From: VXNE01 sp965261535
GTDB taxonomy: Bacteria > Pseudomonadota > Gammaproteobacteria > Pseudomonadales > Azotimanducaceae
Assembly (NCBI GenBank): GCA_965261535.1
Contig: OZ253469.1
Coordinates: 3,658,001 to 3,722,000, forward strand
Direction: 5' to 3'
Length of the DNA: 64,000 bases
This document shows, piece after piece, positions 15,716-24,887 of this stretch. The notes beneath the pieces are model-generated. The model saw only the letters and a list, made by a program, of their open reading frames with translations, was not told the DNA's origin and searched no databases. The position numbers and the translations under genes were made by a program. Each line of letters opens with the position of its first letter. The first letter of the stretch is position 1.

Positions 15716-16987
15716 CTAATGGCGTCGTTCGACGCGCAGGGGTAGCGCGGCAAGCCCCCGGATTACCGTCGATGGCCGGTAGCGCGGCTCGTTCTCGTGT
15801 CGTTTGATCGTGTCGGTCGAACGCAGCGCCTCGGTGAATATCGTGCTTGCCTCCATGCGAGCGAGCTCTGCGCCGATGCAGTAATGGATGCCGTGTCCGA
15901 ACGATGTGTGCCTGGGGCCTTTGCGGGTAATGTCCAAGGTGTCGGCATGCTCGAACGCCGCCTCGTCCCGGTTCGCCGATCCCGTGAGCAGAATCACGCC
16001 ATCGCCCTGTCTGATCACGTGTCGCCGCAGGGTGACCTTTGCTTTCGCGATTCGGAAGTCGGTCTGAACGGGGCTGTCGAAACGCAGCATCTCGTCGATC
16101 GCATCGTGTATCCGCGCGGGCTCCTCGCGCAAGCATTGCATCTGCTCGGGGTGACGCAACAGCGCCAGCATGCCGTTGCCGATCAGATTGGTCGTCGTCT
16201 CGTTGCCGGCGATCATGAGTACGCTCAGCATGTCGGAGGCCTCAGCCATGCTGATCTCCTCACCAGCGGCGACCTGTCTAGCGAACGTGCTAACCGCATC
16301 GTCCTCGTCCGACTCCCGCCGACGTTGCAGCAGCCCCGTGAAGTAGCGTTGTATCTCGGCCCCCGCGCTATGTGAGGTCCTGCGCTCGTCTCGCGTTGCG
16401 ATCATCTCGAGCAAGCGCGCGCGTTCTCGCACCCATGTCTCCCAACGGCGGTGATCATGCTCCGGGATCCCCATCATTTTCAGCATCACGCGCATCGACA
16501 GCGGTGCCGCCACCTCGGCGATCCAGTCAATCGTGCGCCGTCGCACCGCCCGCTCGATGAGTTCGGCCGCGGTGCGCGTTATGGTTTCACTCAATGCCGT
16601 CAGGCGCGCCCTTGTGAAAGCCCTGGCGGCCACCCTGCGCAGCCGCGAATGGTCGGGGGGATCCATGAGCAGGATGCTGTAGTCATCGGGAGCGGGCGGG
16701 AGCACACTCGTTGTTGATCCGCGCCACCTCGGATTGTTCGAGAAACGCTCGTGATCCTTCGCGGCCGCGACCACGTCCTCGTACCGCGATAGCACCCAGC
16801 TTCCGAGGATTGCACTTCGATGCACCGGGCTGCGCCGACGAAGCTCCGCATAGACCTTGTACGGGTTCTGAACGACGCTCGGTGACAAGGGGTTGTAGGT
16901 CGCGCCGCGACGGGCCGTCTCCCAGAGTCCTACTCCGCGGGCGGCCGTTCGCCTCCATCGGTCGGGGTTCATCGATCCGCGTTTCAT
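15716..16987 (-). CDS. Cytochrome P450
   Basis: A bacterial class I P450 of ~423 residues. The I-helix oxygen-binding motif is AGNETTTNLIGNG, the K-helix ExxR is EMLR, and the heme loop is SFGHGIHYCIG, with Cys as the proximal ligand. PPDHSRLRRVAARAFT is the usual C-helix region. The substrate is unknown, and no ferredoxin or reductase gene is adjacent, so redox partners come from elsewhere. The frame is open to a GTG at 17050; the ATG at 16987 or 16972 is a more usual start. It is divergent from the DUF3179 gene. Confidence 0.92.
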   Translation of the reverse strand: MKRGSMNPDRWRRTAARGVGLWETARRGATYNPLSPSVVQNPYKVYAELRRRSPVHRSAILGSWVLSRYEDVVAAAKDHERFSNNPRWRGSTTSVLPPAPDDYSILLMDPPDHSRLRRVAARAFTRARLTALSETITRTAAELIERAVRRRTIDWIAEVAAPLSMRVMLKMMGIPEHDHRRWETWVRERARLLEMIATRDERRTSHSAGAEIQRYFTGLLQRRRESDEDDAVSTFARQVAAGEEISMAEASDMLSVLMIAGNETTTNLIGNGMLALLRHPEQMQCLREEPARIHDAIDEMLRFDSPVQTDFRIAKAKVTLRRHVIRQGDGVILLTGSANRDEAAFEHADTLDITRKGPRHTSFGHGIHYCIGAELARMEASTIFTEALRSTDTIKRHENEPRYRPSTVIRGLAALPLRVERRH

Positions 16988-17131
16988 GGCTGCGGGTGCG
17001 CGCTTGCGCGCCCCCGAGGGGGGACGCAAACTCCAATTGGACAATGCCACGATAGAATCATGTTGATTGAGAAAAGACCAAGTTCCACGAGTATAGGAGC
17101 CCGCGCTGCAACAGAAGTTCGCCAGTCACGT

Positions 17132-18580
17132 ATGAGAGCGGAGCGTAACACCTGGTTCCCGATGCGGGTTGGAACTCAGATCCCCGGAAACCGGCTGCTC
17201 GGGGTATGTCTGAGCGCGCTGATTGTTGGACTGGCTGCGCTGCCCGTCCCGCAAAGCCGCGCCGAGTCGAGCGACTACAGGGAAAGGCAGGTGCCATCGA
17301 TCGGTCTGTTCTTTCAAGCCGGCGCCCAAAGGGGCGCGGATGCGAGGCCGACTCTCGATGCTATCGGCGTGTCCTGGCGCGACGCCTATACGCCGATGAT
17401 CGTCGAACTGGCCGTAGTCGTCCCCTTTCCCGAGACCCGGACCCAGATGTTCCGTTTCCTGAGAAGGGAGACGGGACGATCCCTTGGAAGCGACACGCAA
17501 CGCTGGATGAAGTGGGTCTGGGAGCAGCCCTACGACCCCCACCCCGAATACCTCGCTTTCAAACGGGAGATCTACAGCGTCATCGATCCCCGGATGGCCA
17601 GCTTCTTCCCGGAGGGCGCCCGGTCCCTGATCCGGCTTGACGAGGTGCAATGGGGTGGCGTGCTGGTCAATGGCATTCCACCGCTGGATCACCCTGAGTA
17701 CATTCCTGCCGACCAGGCCGACTATCTCAAGGACCAACACGTCGTTTTCGGTCTGTCGATCAACGGCGATACCCGAGCCTACCCCAAGCGGATTCTGGCG
17801 TGGCATGAGATGGCGCTGGACACCCTCGGCGGCGTCGAGATCACCCTCGTCTACTGCACCCTGTGCGGAACTGCCATCCCCTACCAGAGCGTCGTCGGAG
17901 GCTACCACCGGACCTTTGGCACCAGTGGACTGCTCTACCGCTCTAACAAGCTGATGTTCGACCATGAGTCCAAAAGTTTGTGGTCCACGCTGCTCGGAGA
18001 GCCGGTGATCGGCGAGCTGGTGGGTTCCGGTCTCAAACTCAAGTCCCTCCCGATCATGACCACTCGCTGGGGCGAATGGAGAGGCAGACACCCCGACACC
18101 ACTGTCCTCTCGCTGGATACGGGCCACGAGCGCGACTACCGGGAGGGCCGCGCCTACAGGGATTACTTCTCGAACGATGCACTGATGTTCCAGGTGCCCG
18201 AGAGTGACAAGCGCCTGAGGAACAAGGCGGAAGTGCTGGGCATTCTGGCCACGCCTGCGTCACCCGAAGGCCAGCAGGAATCGCTGGCGGTGAGCGTCCG
18301 GTTCCTGGAGAAGAACCCCGTGTTTCGGACCGAGCTGGCCGGCCGTACGCTGACCATCCTGACGACCCCGGCGGGTGCCAATCGCGTCTTCAGAACCGGA
18401 GATCGACGGTTCGAAGGGCTGCTGGAGGACGACCAGGCGGTCGACGACAGCGGACAGACCTGGAAAGTGACCGAAGACGCCCTCGTTTCCGAGGATGTAA
18501 GACTTGAGCGAGTCCCGGCCTATCGGGCCTTCTGGTTCGGCTGGGTCGCCCAGTTTCCCGAGACGAGGCTGATCAAGTAG
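17132..18580 (+). CDS. Secreted DUF3179 domain protein
   Basis: After an N-terminal signal segment (LLGVCLSALIVGLAALPVPQ) the protein carries a DUF3179 domain: GDTRAYPKRILAWHEMALDT, then VYCTLCGTAIPYQ with its Cys pair, then FGTSGLLYRSNKLMFDHES. Roughly 480 residues are present. DUF3179 proteins are exported proteins of unknown function; the conserved Cys-x-x-Cys could bind metal or be redox-active. In-frame starts occur at 17060, 17132 and 17162, none with a clear ribosome site, so the exact start is uncertain. It stands alone between a divergent P450 and a small membrane operon. Confidence 0.83.
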   Translation: MRAERNTWFPMRVGTQIPGNRLLGVCLSALIVGLAALPVPQSRAESSDYRERQVPSIGLFFQAGAQRGADARPTLDAIGVSWRDAYTPMIVELAVVVPFPETRTQMFRFLRRETGRSLGSDTQRWMKWVWEQPYDPHPEYLAFKREIYSVIDPRMASFFPEGARSLIRLDEVQWGGVLVNGIPPLDHPEYIPADQADYLKDQHVVFGLSINGDTRAYPKRILAWHEMALDTLGGVEITLVYCTLCGTAIPYQSVVGGYHRTFGTSGLLYRSNKLMFDHESKSLWSTLLGEPVIGELVGSGLKLKSLPIMTTRWGEWRGRHPDTTVLSLDTGHERDYREGRAYRDYFSNDALMFQVPESDKRLRNKAEVLGILATPASPEGQQESLAVSVRFLEKNPVFRTELAGRTLTILTTPAGANRVFRTGDRRFEGLLEDDQAVDDSGQTWKVTEDALVSEDVRLERVPAYRAFWFGWVAQFPETRLIK

Positions 18581-18663
18581 GGCAGCGTTGCTCCAGGGAC
18601 TTCAGAACGTCGTGCCAGCGAGTGCAGCCGTCGATTGCCGCCTTCGGGTCGTTCGCTTAGGCT

Positions 18664-19140
18664 TTGCCCGTGACCCGCGAGAATCTGCAAACGCCATGGG
18701 CATACGTCGTGCTGTTTGTCTGCCTGGGCTGGCTGGCACTGGTGTTCGCGCCGCCGCTGTTCGCAGCCGTCGGCTGGCCGCATGCGGACTTGCTGCGCTG
18801 GTTGCTGCATCCGGTCTGTCACCAGATTCCGGCCCGGAGCTTCCACTTGCTCGGCGAGCCGCTCGCCGCGTGCGCGCGATGCACTGGCCTGTACATCGGC
18901 TTTACCCTCGGCGTGGCCGCTTGGCCCCAACTGCCGAAACTCGCGACGAGGCTGGCGGCGCGGCCGCGGTGGATCGTATTGTTCATGGCCCCGCTCCTGC
19001 TAGACCTGATGCTCGAGAACACGGCGTTGACGCGGTTCGCAACGGGTTTGGGAGCGGCGTTCCCTTGCGGACTATTGCCGTTGCTGGCCATTGCTGAATT
19101 CACAGAGACTCAAAGACAGACAGGAGACGATCACCCATGA
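18664..19140 (+). CDS. DUF2085 family membrane protein
   Basis: The ~158-residue protein has three or four hydrophobic helices and the DUF2085 signature HPVCHQIPARSFHLLGEPL, followed by ACARCTGLYIGF. The conserved His, Cys and CARC suggest a metal or heme-like site, but the function is not established. The start is TTG at 18664 or GTG at 18670. It overlaps the next gene by 4 bp, so the two are translationally coupled. Confidence 0.82.
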   Translation: MPVTRENLQTPWAYVVLFVCLGWLALVFAPPLFAAVGWPHADLLRWLLHPVCHQIPARSFHLLGEPLAACARCTGLYIGFTLGVAAWPQLPKLATRLAARPRWIVLFMAPLLLDLMLENTALTRFATGLGAAFPCGLLPLLAIAEFTETQRQTGDDHP

Positions 19141-19628
19141 TGGACAACCCCAAATTCAAGTCGGCGCTGATCGGCGGCGGCGCGTTCGGCATCGTCGCGG
19201 CGCTGCCCTACATCGACATGTTGAACGCCATTTGCTGCGCACTGTATATCGGTGGCGGCGTGCTGGCGGTCTATTTCTACCTGAAGGAGCAGACGTCTTT
19301 CCAGAAGGCGCCGTACAGCGACGGTGCCGTCGTCGGGGTGCTGGCCGGCGTGATCGGTGGCATTGTCACGACGTTGGTCAGTGCAGTAGTCATGGCCATG
19401 GGCTTGGTGCCCGACTTCGCCGATACGACGGAAGGCTTCGCACAGCTTGAGCAGATGGGCATCGAAGTCCCGAGTTTCCTGCGCGACATGGCCTCGGGGC
19501 AAGGTGTTAGCGCTGCGATCCTCGGCACGCAGCTTGTGATGAACGTCATCTTGTTCGGCATCTTCGCCACCATCGGCGGACTCGTCGGCGTGGCCATCTT
19601 CCACAAGAAAGATGCCGATCCGGCCTGA
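19137..19628 (+). CDS. Small integral membrane protein, function unknown
   Basis: This 163-residue protein has about four transmembrane segments. The first includes an unusual Cys pair in LNAICCALYIGGG; the next is VGVLAGVIGGIVTTLVSAVV; the last is IFATIGGLVGVAIF. I do not recognise the family. It overlaps the DUF2085 gene (ATGATG) and probably acts with it. A segment of ~40 residues between helices 3 and 4 (DFADTTEGFAQLEQMGIEV) is polar. Confidence 0.75.
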   Translation: MMDNPKFKSALIGGGAFGIVAALPYIDMLNAICCALYIGGGVLAVYFYLKEQTSFQKAPYSDGAVVGVLAGVIGGIVTTLVSAVVMAMGLVPDFADTTEGFAQLEQMGIEVPSFLRDMASGQGVSAAILGTQLVMNVILFGIFATIGGLVGVAIFHKKDADPA

Positions 19629-19786
19629 CGCGCATTGCGACCCATCAACGTCGACCGCCTACGTGCCAAGGCGGGTCTGATCATGTGATCGCCAAGTGGT
19701 GAAAGCTCGACCGGATCGGTGGGGAACGACGTCAATGCCGCGCAGCAGCTTCCCAAGGGCGCGGACGCGAACCAAAGGAGATCATC

Positions 19787-19996
19787 ATGGCCACTGACCG
19801 CAAACTGGAGGCGTTGCTCAAGGGCATCAGCCTCGAAACCCTAAATGCCGCCGGTGATCCGCTGCGGTGTTCTTTCTGTGAAAAGTCGCATCACGAAGTG
19901 CCCAAACTCATCGCGGGTCCTGGCGTTTTCATCTGCAACGAATGCATCGAACTGTGTGTGGAGATCTTGGCGGACGAAACTGCGGCACCCTCATGA
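19787..19996 (+). CDS. Stand-alone ClpX-type C4 zinc finger protein
   Basis: The 69-residue protein contains LRCSFCEKSHHEVPKLIAGP, then GVFICNECIELCVEIL: the four-cysteine zinc-binding domain found at the N-terminus of ClpX. No AAA+ ATPase follows. In ClpX this domain dimerises and binds adaptors and substrates, so a free copy could act as an adaptor or competitor (inference). A strong ribosome site, AAAGGAG, lies before the ATG. It is 158 bp downstream of the membrane protein pair. The first 20 residues are polar and helical. Confidence 0.85.
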   Translation: MATDRKLEALLKGISLETLNAAGDPLRCSFCEKSHHEVPKLIAGPGVFICNECIELCVEILADETAAPS

Positions 19997-20074
19997 TCAG
20001 GGGCTCCGCAGGGACGATGTCCGCGTGCGACAACGGCTACGCGGCAGTGGGATAAAGCAGTGCCGGCATGCAGT

Positions 20075-20704
20075 TCATCCCCGTGTTGCCGCCGCGTAAC
20101 GCGCCTGCAGCGCGGCGTAGAGGTCGTCGGCGTAGCTCGGCCGCGCGATGTCGAGACCGGCGGCAATCTCCGCCAGGTGCGCGTTGTCCTCGCGGCCGTT
20201 CCATATCTTGACGTAGCTGCCGTCGCGGTAGCCGTGGTCCTGGCGGAACGCGTTGAGGACGTTCTTGCCGACGTAGATGTCGTGCAGTTGGTCGAGTCGC
20301 ATCGGCAGTGCGTTCATGACGTCGACGAAGGCATCGATGTCGAACGCCTTTTGCTTGAGCGCTCCGAGCGCCAGCCTCTCCACGGCGGCGCGAAGGTCTG
20401 CGCCTTCCGTTGCCGCGGCGCGGGCGGCCATGCGATCCGCCAGGGCATCGTTCACGGCGTTCGCGCGCAGTAGATCCGACAAGCCGAAATGCCAGATGTC
20501 GACAACCTCGAGACGGGCCTGTTCGACATCGCGCTGCTGGCGGCGCCACCACTTCCAGCCGATGTGGTCGAGCAACTCGGCGCACTCTATCCACACGGCG
20601 CGGTAGTACGCGTAGCCCTGGTTGCGCCAGTCGGCGTGCACCTGGCGATTATGCCTGTCCTGCAACGCCGCCATGTTGCGCAACTGCGCCCGATGCAAAT
20701 CCAC
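20075..20704 (-). CDS. All-alpha dUTP diphosphatase (MazG superfamily)
   Basis: The 209-residue helical protein resembles dimeric dUTPases. It carries VHADWRNQGYAYYRAVWIEC, then AELLDHIGWKWWRRQ, and VRLEVVDIWHFGLSD with the metal-binding Glu and Asp residues. DQLHDIYVGKNVLNAFRQDHGYRDGSYVKIW holds the conserved YVGKN loop. It hydrolyses dUTP to dUMP and pyrophosphate. GTG at 20704 is preceded by GGAGGG at suitable spacing; the upstream extension of the frame is antisense to the acyl-CoA dehydrogenase remnant. It is divergent from that remnant. Confidence 0.88.
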   Translation of the reverse strand: MDLHRAQLRNMAALQDRHNRQVHADWRNQGYAYYRAVWIECAELLDHIGWKWWRRQQRDVEQARLEVVDIWHFGLSDLLRANAVNDALADRMAARAAATEGADLRAAVERLALGALKQKAFDIDAFVDVMNALPMRLDQLHDIYVGKNVLNAFRQDHGYRDGSYVKIWNGREDNAHLAEIAAGLDIARPSYADDLYAALQARYAAATRG

Positions 20705-20835
20705 GTCTCGTTTCCCTCCAGGGCCATGATAGCGCCGTTGTGCCATGACGGTCGGCGTGCCACGCCCATTGCGGGATTCCAGCACACTTCCGGTCGACGA
20801 GTGGGGCTCTTTTTCGTCAAGCGCGAGAGACGAAT

Positions 20836-22184
20836 ATGGACTTGTCTTACGGACCCGAATACGACGCTTTCCGGCAGAAGTCCGCGACTTCATCGAGAAA
20901 TACCGCGGGCAGGCGCCGCGGGGCGAAGGCTTGCGCTCGGAACGCGTGCGAAACTGGCAGAAGCTGCTGGAGCACGGCACCGAGGAGCAGAAACGCACGT
21001 TCATCCCACCGACGCTGTCCGGCGAGATGATCTGGTGCCAGGGCTACTCCGAGCCTGCGCACGTCGGCGGTCCTGGACGGCGACGAGTGGGTGGTCAACG
21101 GGTCCAAGATCTGGACTTCGACGGCGCATCTGGCCGACTGGATGTTCTGCCTGGTGCGCACCGAACCGGAAGCGCCGAAACACCGGGGCATCAGCTTTCT
21201 GTTGATCAAGATGGACACGCCGGGCATCGAGATACGGCCGCTTGTGGACATGACCATGGCGCGCAACTTCAACGAGGATTTTTTGACTGACGTCCGCGTT
21301 CCGAAGGACCAGATCGTCGGCAAGCGCGGCGAAGGCTGGTCCGTCGCCAATGCCGTTCTCGGCCATGAGCGCGAATCTCTTGGCGATCCGAACGCGTCGA
21401 TGACGCGGCTGCACCGTCTCATCGCGTTGATGCGCGATGAGACCGTGAACGGACAGCGCGCGATTGACAACGCAGCGTTCCGGGACCGGTTGATGCCGAT
21501 GCGGGCGTCCGGGCTTCGGAGGACGGCACGCTGTCGGGCGAAGCGCTGTTCGTGATCGACGGACAGGCCGACGCGTTCCTGGTGGCGGATCGGAAGCGCG
21601 GACGCCACATCGTCGAATCGACCGCCCCGGGGGTTGGCGTTGTGGCTCAGCCGCAGATAGACCGGACGCGATCCATCGTGGAACTGAAGCTCGACAATGC
21701 GCCGGCGGATGCGCTCGATGGTGGCGAGAACGACGATCCATGTCTACGAATGATCGACATCGGCCGCGCCATCGTGGCTGCGGATACGTTGGGGGCGGTG
21801 CAGAGCATGCTGGAGCAGTCGGTTGCCTATGCGATGCAGCGCGAACAGTTCGACCGCGTGATCGCCTCGTTTCAGGCGGTCAAGCACATGTGTGCCGAAA
21901 TGGCGGCGGAAATCGAACCGAGCCGGGCGCTCGTCTGGTACGCTGGATACGCCATTGACGAACTGCCGAGCGAAGCCCGATTGAAAGCCTGCCGCGCGAA
22001 AGCGCACCTTGCCGAAGTAGGACAATTCGTCGCCAGGACGGCGACGATGGTGCACGGCGGCATGGGTTTCACCGACCTGTTGGGCCTGCACTACTGGTTC
22101 AAGCGCATCGGGTTCAATCGCCAGATACTCGGCGGGCCGGAGTCGGTGCGCGAAGAGGCCGCCAGGGCACAGGGCCTGGCGTAG
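20836..22184 (+). pseudogene. Collapsed pair of acyl-CoA dehydrogenase genes
   Basis: Fragments of two acyl-CoA dehydrogenases lie in changing frames. The first starts MDLSYGPEYDAFRQK, shifts by a one-base loss after Phe-Arg near 20870, and continues as VRDFIEKYRGQAPRGEGLRS. It then jumps from WQKLLEHG straight to TEEQKRTFIPPTLSGEMIWC, missing about 60 residues. After GYSEP it shifts again into AVLDGDEWVVNGSKIWTSTA and runs to about 21490. There the frame changes once more into the C-terminal two thirds of a second enzyme: EDGTLSGEALFVIDGQ through VQSMLEQSVAYAMQREQFDR and TMVHGGMGFTD. Flavin-binding and N-terminal parts are missing, so no functional enzyme is expected. The intact ancestors were probably adjacent genes. 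Confidence 0.85.
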
Positions 22185-22199
22185 CGCATATGTCGGAAG

Positions 22200-22229
22200 T
22201 TGAAATACGTTCCTTGTGGACCCACATTA
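22200..22229 (+). promoter_or_regulatory. Sigma32-like heat-shock promoter of lon
   Basis: TTGAAA (22200-22205), a 15-bp spacer and CCCACATTA (22221-22229) lie about 30 bp upstream of the lon start. This resembles the heat-shock consensus CTTGAAA-N11-16-CCCATnT, and lon is a classic member of that regulon. It is a pattern match only. Confidence 0.5.
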
Positions 22230-22258
22230 AGACCACTGGAATGCAATAGAGTCTCGCT

Positions 22259-24577
22259 GTGAAACTGCTCCCGCTACTGCCGTTGCGCGATACCCTCGTT
22301 TTTCCGGAACTGTTTGTTTCGATCAAGGTGGGGCGGGCGCAATCCCTAAGCGCGCTGAAGGCGGCGCTGGACGGGGACCACCGGCTTATTACGGTGCTGC
22401 AGCGGGAACCGGATACCAACGAACCGACGGTTGAAGACCTCCACAAAGTCGGGACGATCTGCAAGATCACTCGCGTTGAGCAGGGGGACGGCGGCGCTGT
22501 CGTCGTAGTCCAGGGGCTGGTCCGGGTTCGCATGGGGGAGCCGGGCCCGAATACCGACTACCTTGAGGTGGGGCATGAGGAACTCCCGCACCTGTCGGCT
22601 TCGAGTAGCGGCAACGAACCCCGGATCGATGCCCTGCTATCGGAAACGTTCGACGCGGCGAAGCGTATCGCCAACCTGCTGGACTCGCAGAACGGCGACC
22701 AGGTATTCGCTCAGTTCATGGGCGGCAACGACAATCCGATCACGCAGCTTTACCGTATCGCGAGCTTCGCGCAGCAGAGCATCGAGTTGCCGGATCAGCA
22801 GAAGATCCTCGAGACCCAAACCACCCTAGAGCTGCTGGAACTCATGCTGGCGAAGTTGACGCACCAGGCTTCCGTGATGGAGCTGCGCCAGGAAATCGCT
22901 AGCCAGACGCGCGAGGACCTCGACAAGCAACAGCGCGAACAACTGTTGCGACAACAGAAGCGCGCCATCGAGCAGGCGCTCGGCGAGGGCGACGGTGACG
23001 ACGACATGGCGGAAATCAAGGAACAACTGAGCCAGGCCAATCTGCCCGATGCGGCGCAAAAGGAGGTGGATCGCGAACTCAAACGCCTCTCGCGGATGTC
23101 TCCGAATGCGGGGGACTACCAGGTGTCGCGCAGCTACCTCGAACTCGTCGCCGAACTGCCGTGGAACATCGTCACCGAGGACACCCTCGATCTGGACCAT
23201 GCGCAAAAGGTCCTCGACGAGGACCACTACGGGCTTGAGGATGTCAAGGAACGCATCCTGGAATCGCTCGCCGTGCTGCAGCTCAACCCGGACGCGAAAG
23301 CATCGATACTCTGTTTCATCGGTCCGCCGGGCGTCGGCAAGACATCGCTGGGCCAATCCATCGCTCGGGCGATGGGACGGAAGTTCGAACGCATGAGTTT
23401 GGGGGGGCTGCACGACGAGGCGGAACTGCGCGGCCACCGCCGAACCTACATTGGCGCAATGCCGGGGCGAATTCTGCAATCCGTGCGGCGGGCCGGCGTG
23501 CGCAATCCGGTCTTGATGCTCGATGAAATCGACAAGCTCGGCCGCGATTTTCGCGGTGACCCGGCGGCGGCGCTCATGGAGATTCTGGATCCCGCGCAGA
23601 ACAAGGAGTTTCGCGACAACTACCTGAATCTCCCGTTCGACCTGGCGAAGGTGCTCTTCATCACCACGGGGAACACCCTGGAAGGCATCCCGCGTCCGTT
23701 GCTCGATCGCATGGAAGTGCTGGAACTGACCGGCTACAGCGAGCAGGAAAAGAAGGAGATAGCGCGTCGCTACCTGATGCCGCGCCAGCGGGAAAACGCG
23801 GGTCTCAAGGAGGAAGATTTCGTCTTCGACGAGGAAGCGCTGCAGACGATTATCCGCCGATATACGCGCGAAGCCGGCGTGCGGGAGCTGGAACGGACCG
23901 TTGGGCGCATCGCCCGCAAGAAGGCCAGGGAAGTCGTGCAGGACGATGCGCGCACCCACATCGTCGCGGACCAGTTGAACGACCTGCTCGGACCCGCCAA
24001 GTTCAAGTCGGAAAAGGGACGCGAAAATTTGTCTGCGGGCGTCGCTCCGGGTCTTGCATGGACCGAGAGCGGCGGAGACGTACTGTATGTTGAGGCGGCT
24101 CTCACCCACAAGGACGAAAAGGTCACGATCACCGGCCATCTTGGTCAGGTCATGCAGGAATCCATCAAGGCGGCCCGCTCCTACATCTGGTCTGCGGCGG
24201 AGGCGCTGCGCATCGACCGCAAGCGCATCGAGGAATGCGGGGTACATGTCCACGTGCCGGCTGGCGCGGTACCGAAGGATGGACCGTCCGCCGGCATTAC
24301 CATGGCGACGGCGCTGGCGTCCGCCTACAGCGACAAGAACGTAAGGGACGACATCGCCATGACGGGCGAACTCACCCTGTCTGGCCTGGTGCTACCGGTC
24401 GGCGGCGTGCGCGAGAAAATTCTGGCGGCGCACCGCACGGGCTTCCGACACGTCATCCTGCCCCGGGAGAATGAACCGGAACTGGCAAGACTGCCGGAGC
24501 CGGTTCGCGCGGAAATGCAGATCACACTGGTCGATCGCCTGGAAGACGTGATCGAAGTGGCAATCCCCGATCTCTGA
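22259..24577 (+). CDS. lon: ATP-dependent protease Lon
   Basis: The 772-residue protein has all Lon parts: the N-terminal substrate domain starting LLPLLPLRDTLVFPEL, a coiled segment, the AAA+ module with Walker A GPPGVGKTS (about 352-360) and Walker B VLMLDEIDKLGRD, and the C-terminal protease. The catalytic dyad is Ser in KDGPSAGITMATA (about 676) and Lys in GGVREKILAA (about 719). It degrades misfolded and regulatory proteins. Length is close to the usual ~784. GTG is the start codon. A sigma32-like promoter precedes it, which fits heat induction. Confidence 0.97.
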   Translation: MKLLPLLPLRDTLVFPELFVSIKVGRAQSLSALKAALDGDHRLITVLQREPDTNEPTVEDLHKVGTICKITRVEQGDGGAVVVVQGLVRVRMGEPGPNTDYLEVGHEELPHLSASSSGNEPRIDALLSETFDAAKRIANLLDSQNGDQVFAQFMGGNDNPITQLYRIASFAQQSIELPDQQKILETQTTLELLELMLAKLTHQASVMELRQEIASQTREDLDKQQREQLLRQQKRAIEQALGEGDGDDDMAEIKEQLSQANLPDAAQKEVDRELKRLSRMSPNAGDYQVSRSYLELVAELPWNIVTEDTLDLDHAQKVLDEDHYGLEDVKERILESLAVLQLNPDAKASILCFIGPPGVGKTSLGQSIARAMGRKFERMSLGGLHDEAELRGHRRTYIGAMPGRILQSVRRAGVRNPVLMLDEIDKLGRDFRGDPAAALMEILDPAQNKEFRDNYLNLPFDLAKVLFITTGNTLEGIPRPLLDRMEVLELTGYSEQEKKEIARRYLMPRQRENAGLKEEDFVFDEEALQTIIRRYTREAGVRELERTVGRIARKKAREVVQDDARTHIVADQLNDLLGPAKFKSEKGRENLSAGVAPGLAWTESGGDVLYVEAALTHKDEKVTITGHLGQVMQESIKAARSYIWSAAEALRIDRKRIEECGVHVHVPAGAVPKDGPSAGITMATALASAYSDKNVRDDIAMTGELTLSGLVLPVGGVREKILAAHRTGFRHVILPRENEPELARLPEPVRAEMQITLVDRLEDVIEVAIPDL

Positions 24578-24745
24578 CCGCTCGAAGCGCCGCGTGCAGC
24601 GCCGCTGACCATTGCGCCCGTCCGCGGGATGGTGGCCACCCCATAACCAAGCCTTGCCAAGGACGCCTTCGACGTTCCGCGCATTGACGGCACCCGATGG
24701 GTGGGTAAGTCTTGACGGCAAGAGCGCGCAGCAAGGTCCGTTGAG

Positions 24746-24886
24746 ATGCCTACCTGGGTCTATCGGGTGGCCATGTGGGCCTGGTCTCTGTGGCTTGCCT
24801 TCGCACTGGTCCGATGGGTGCGCGCGGCGTGGCGAACCTTGGTGGCGCCGGGCTATTGGACCCGTCCCGAGGCGCAGACGGCGTGA
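24746..24886 (+). CDS. Small membrane protein, 46 residues
   Basis: An ATG-initiated frame of 46 residues encodes MPTWVYRVAMWAWSLWLAFA, then a basic stretch with many Trp and Arg, and ends EAQTA. It has one likely transmembrane helix flanked by Arg on the C-terminal side. GGTCCGTTGAG precedes the ATG, a weak ribosome site. It lies 168 bp downstream of lon and ends 2 bp before the stop codon of the convergent BNR gene. Composition and position favour a real gene, but there is no family support. Confidence 0.42.
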   Translation: MPTWVYRVAMWAWSLWLAFALVRWVRAAWRTLVAPGYWTRPEAQTA

Positions 24887-24887
24887 C

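Noticed and set aside
19679..19690. Palindrome GATCATGTGATC upstream of the zinc finger gene
   Set aside because: Short palindromes of this kind occur by chance, and it is about 100 bp from the start without other promoter signals.
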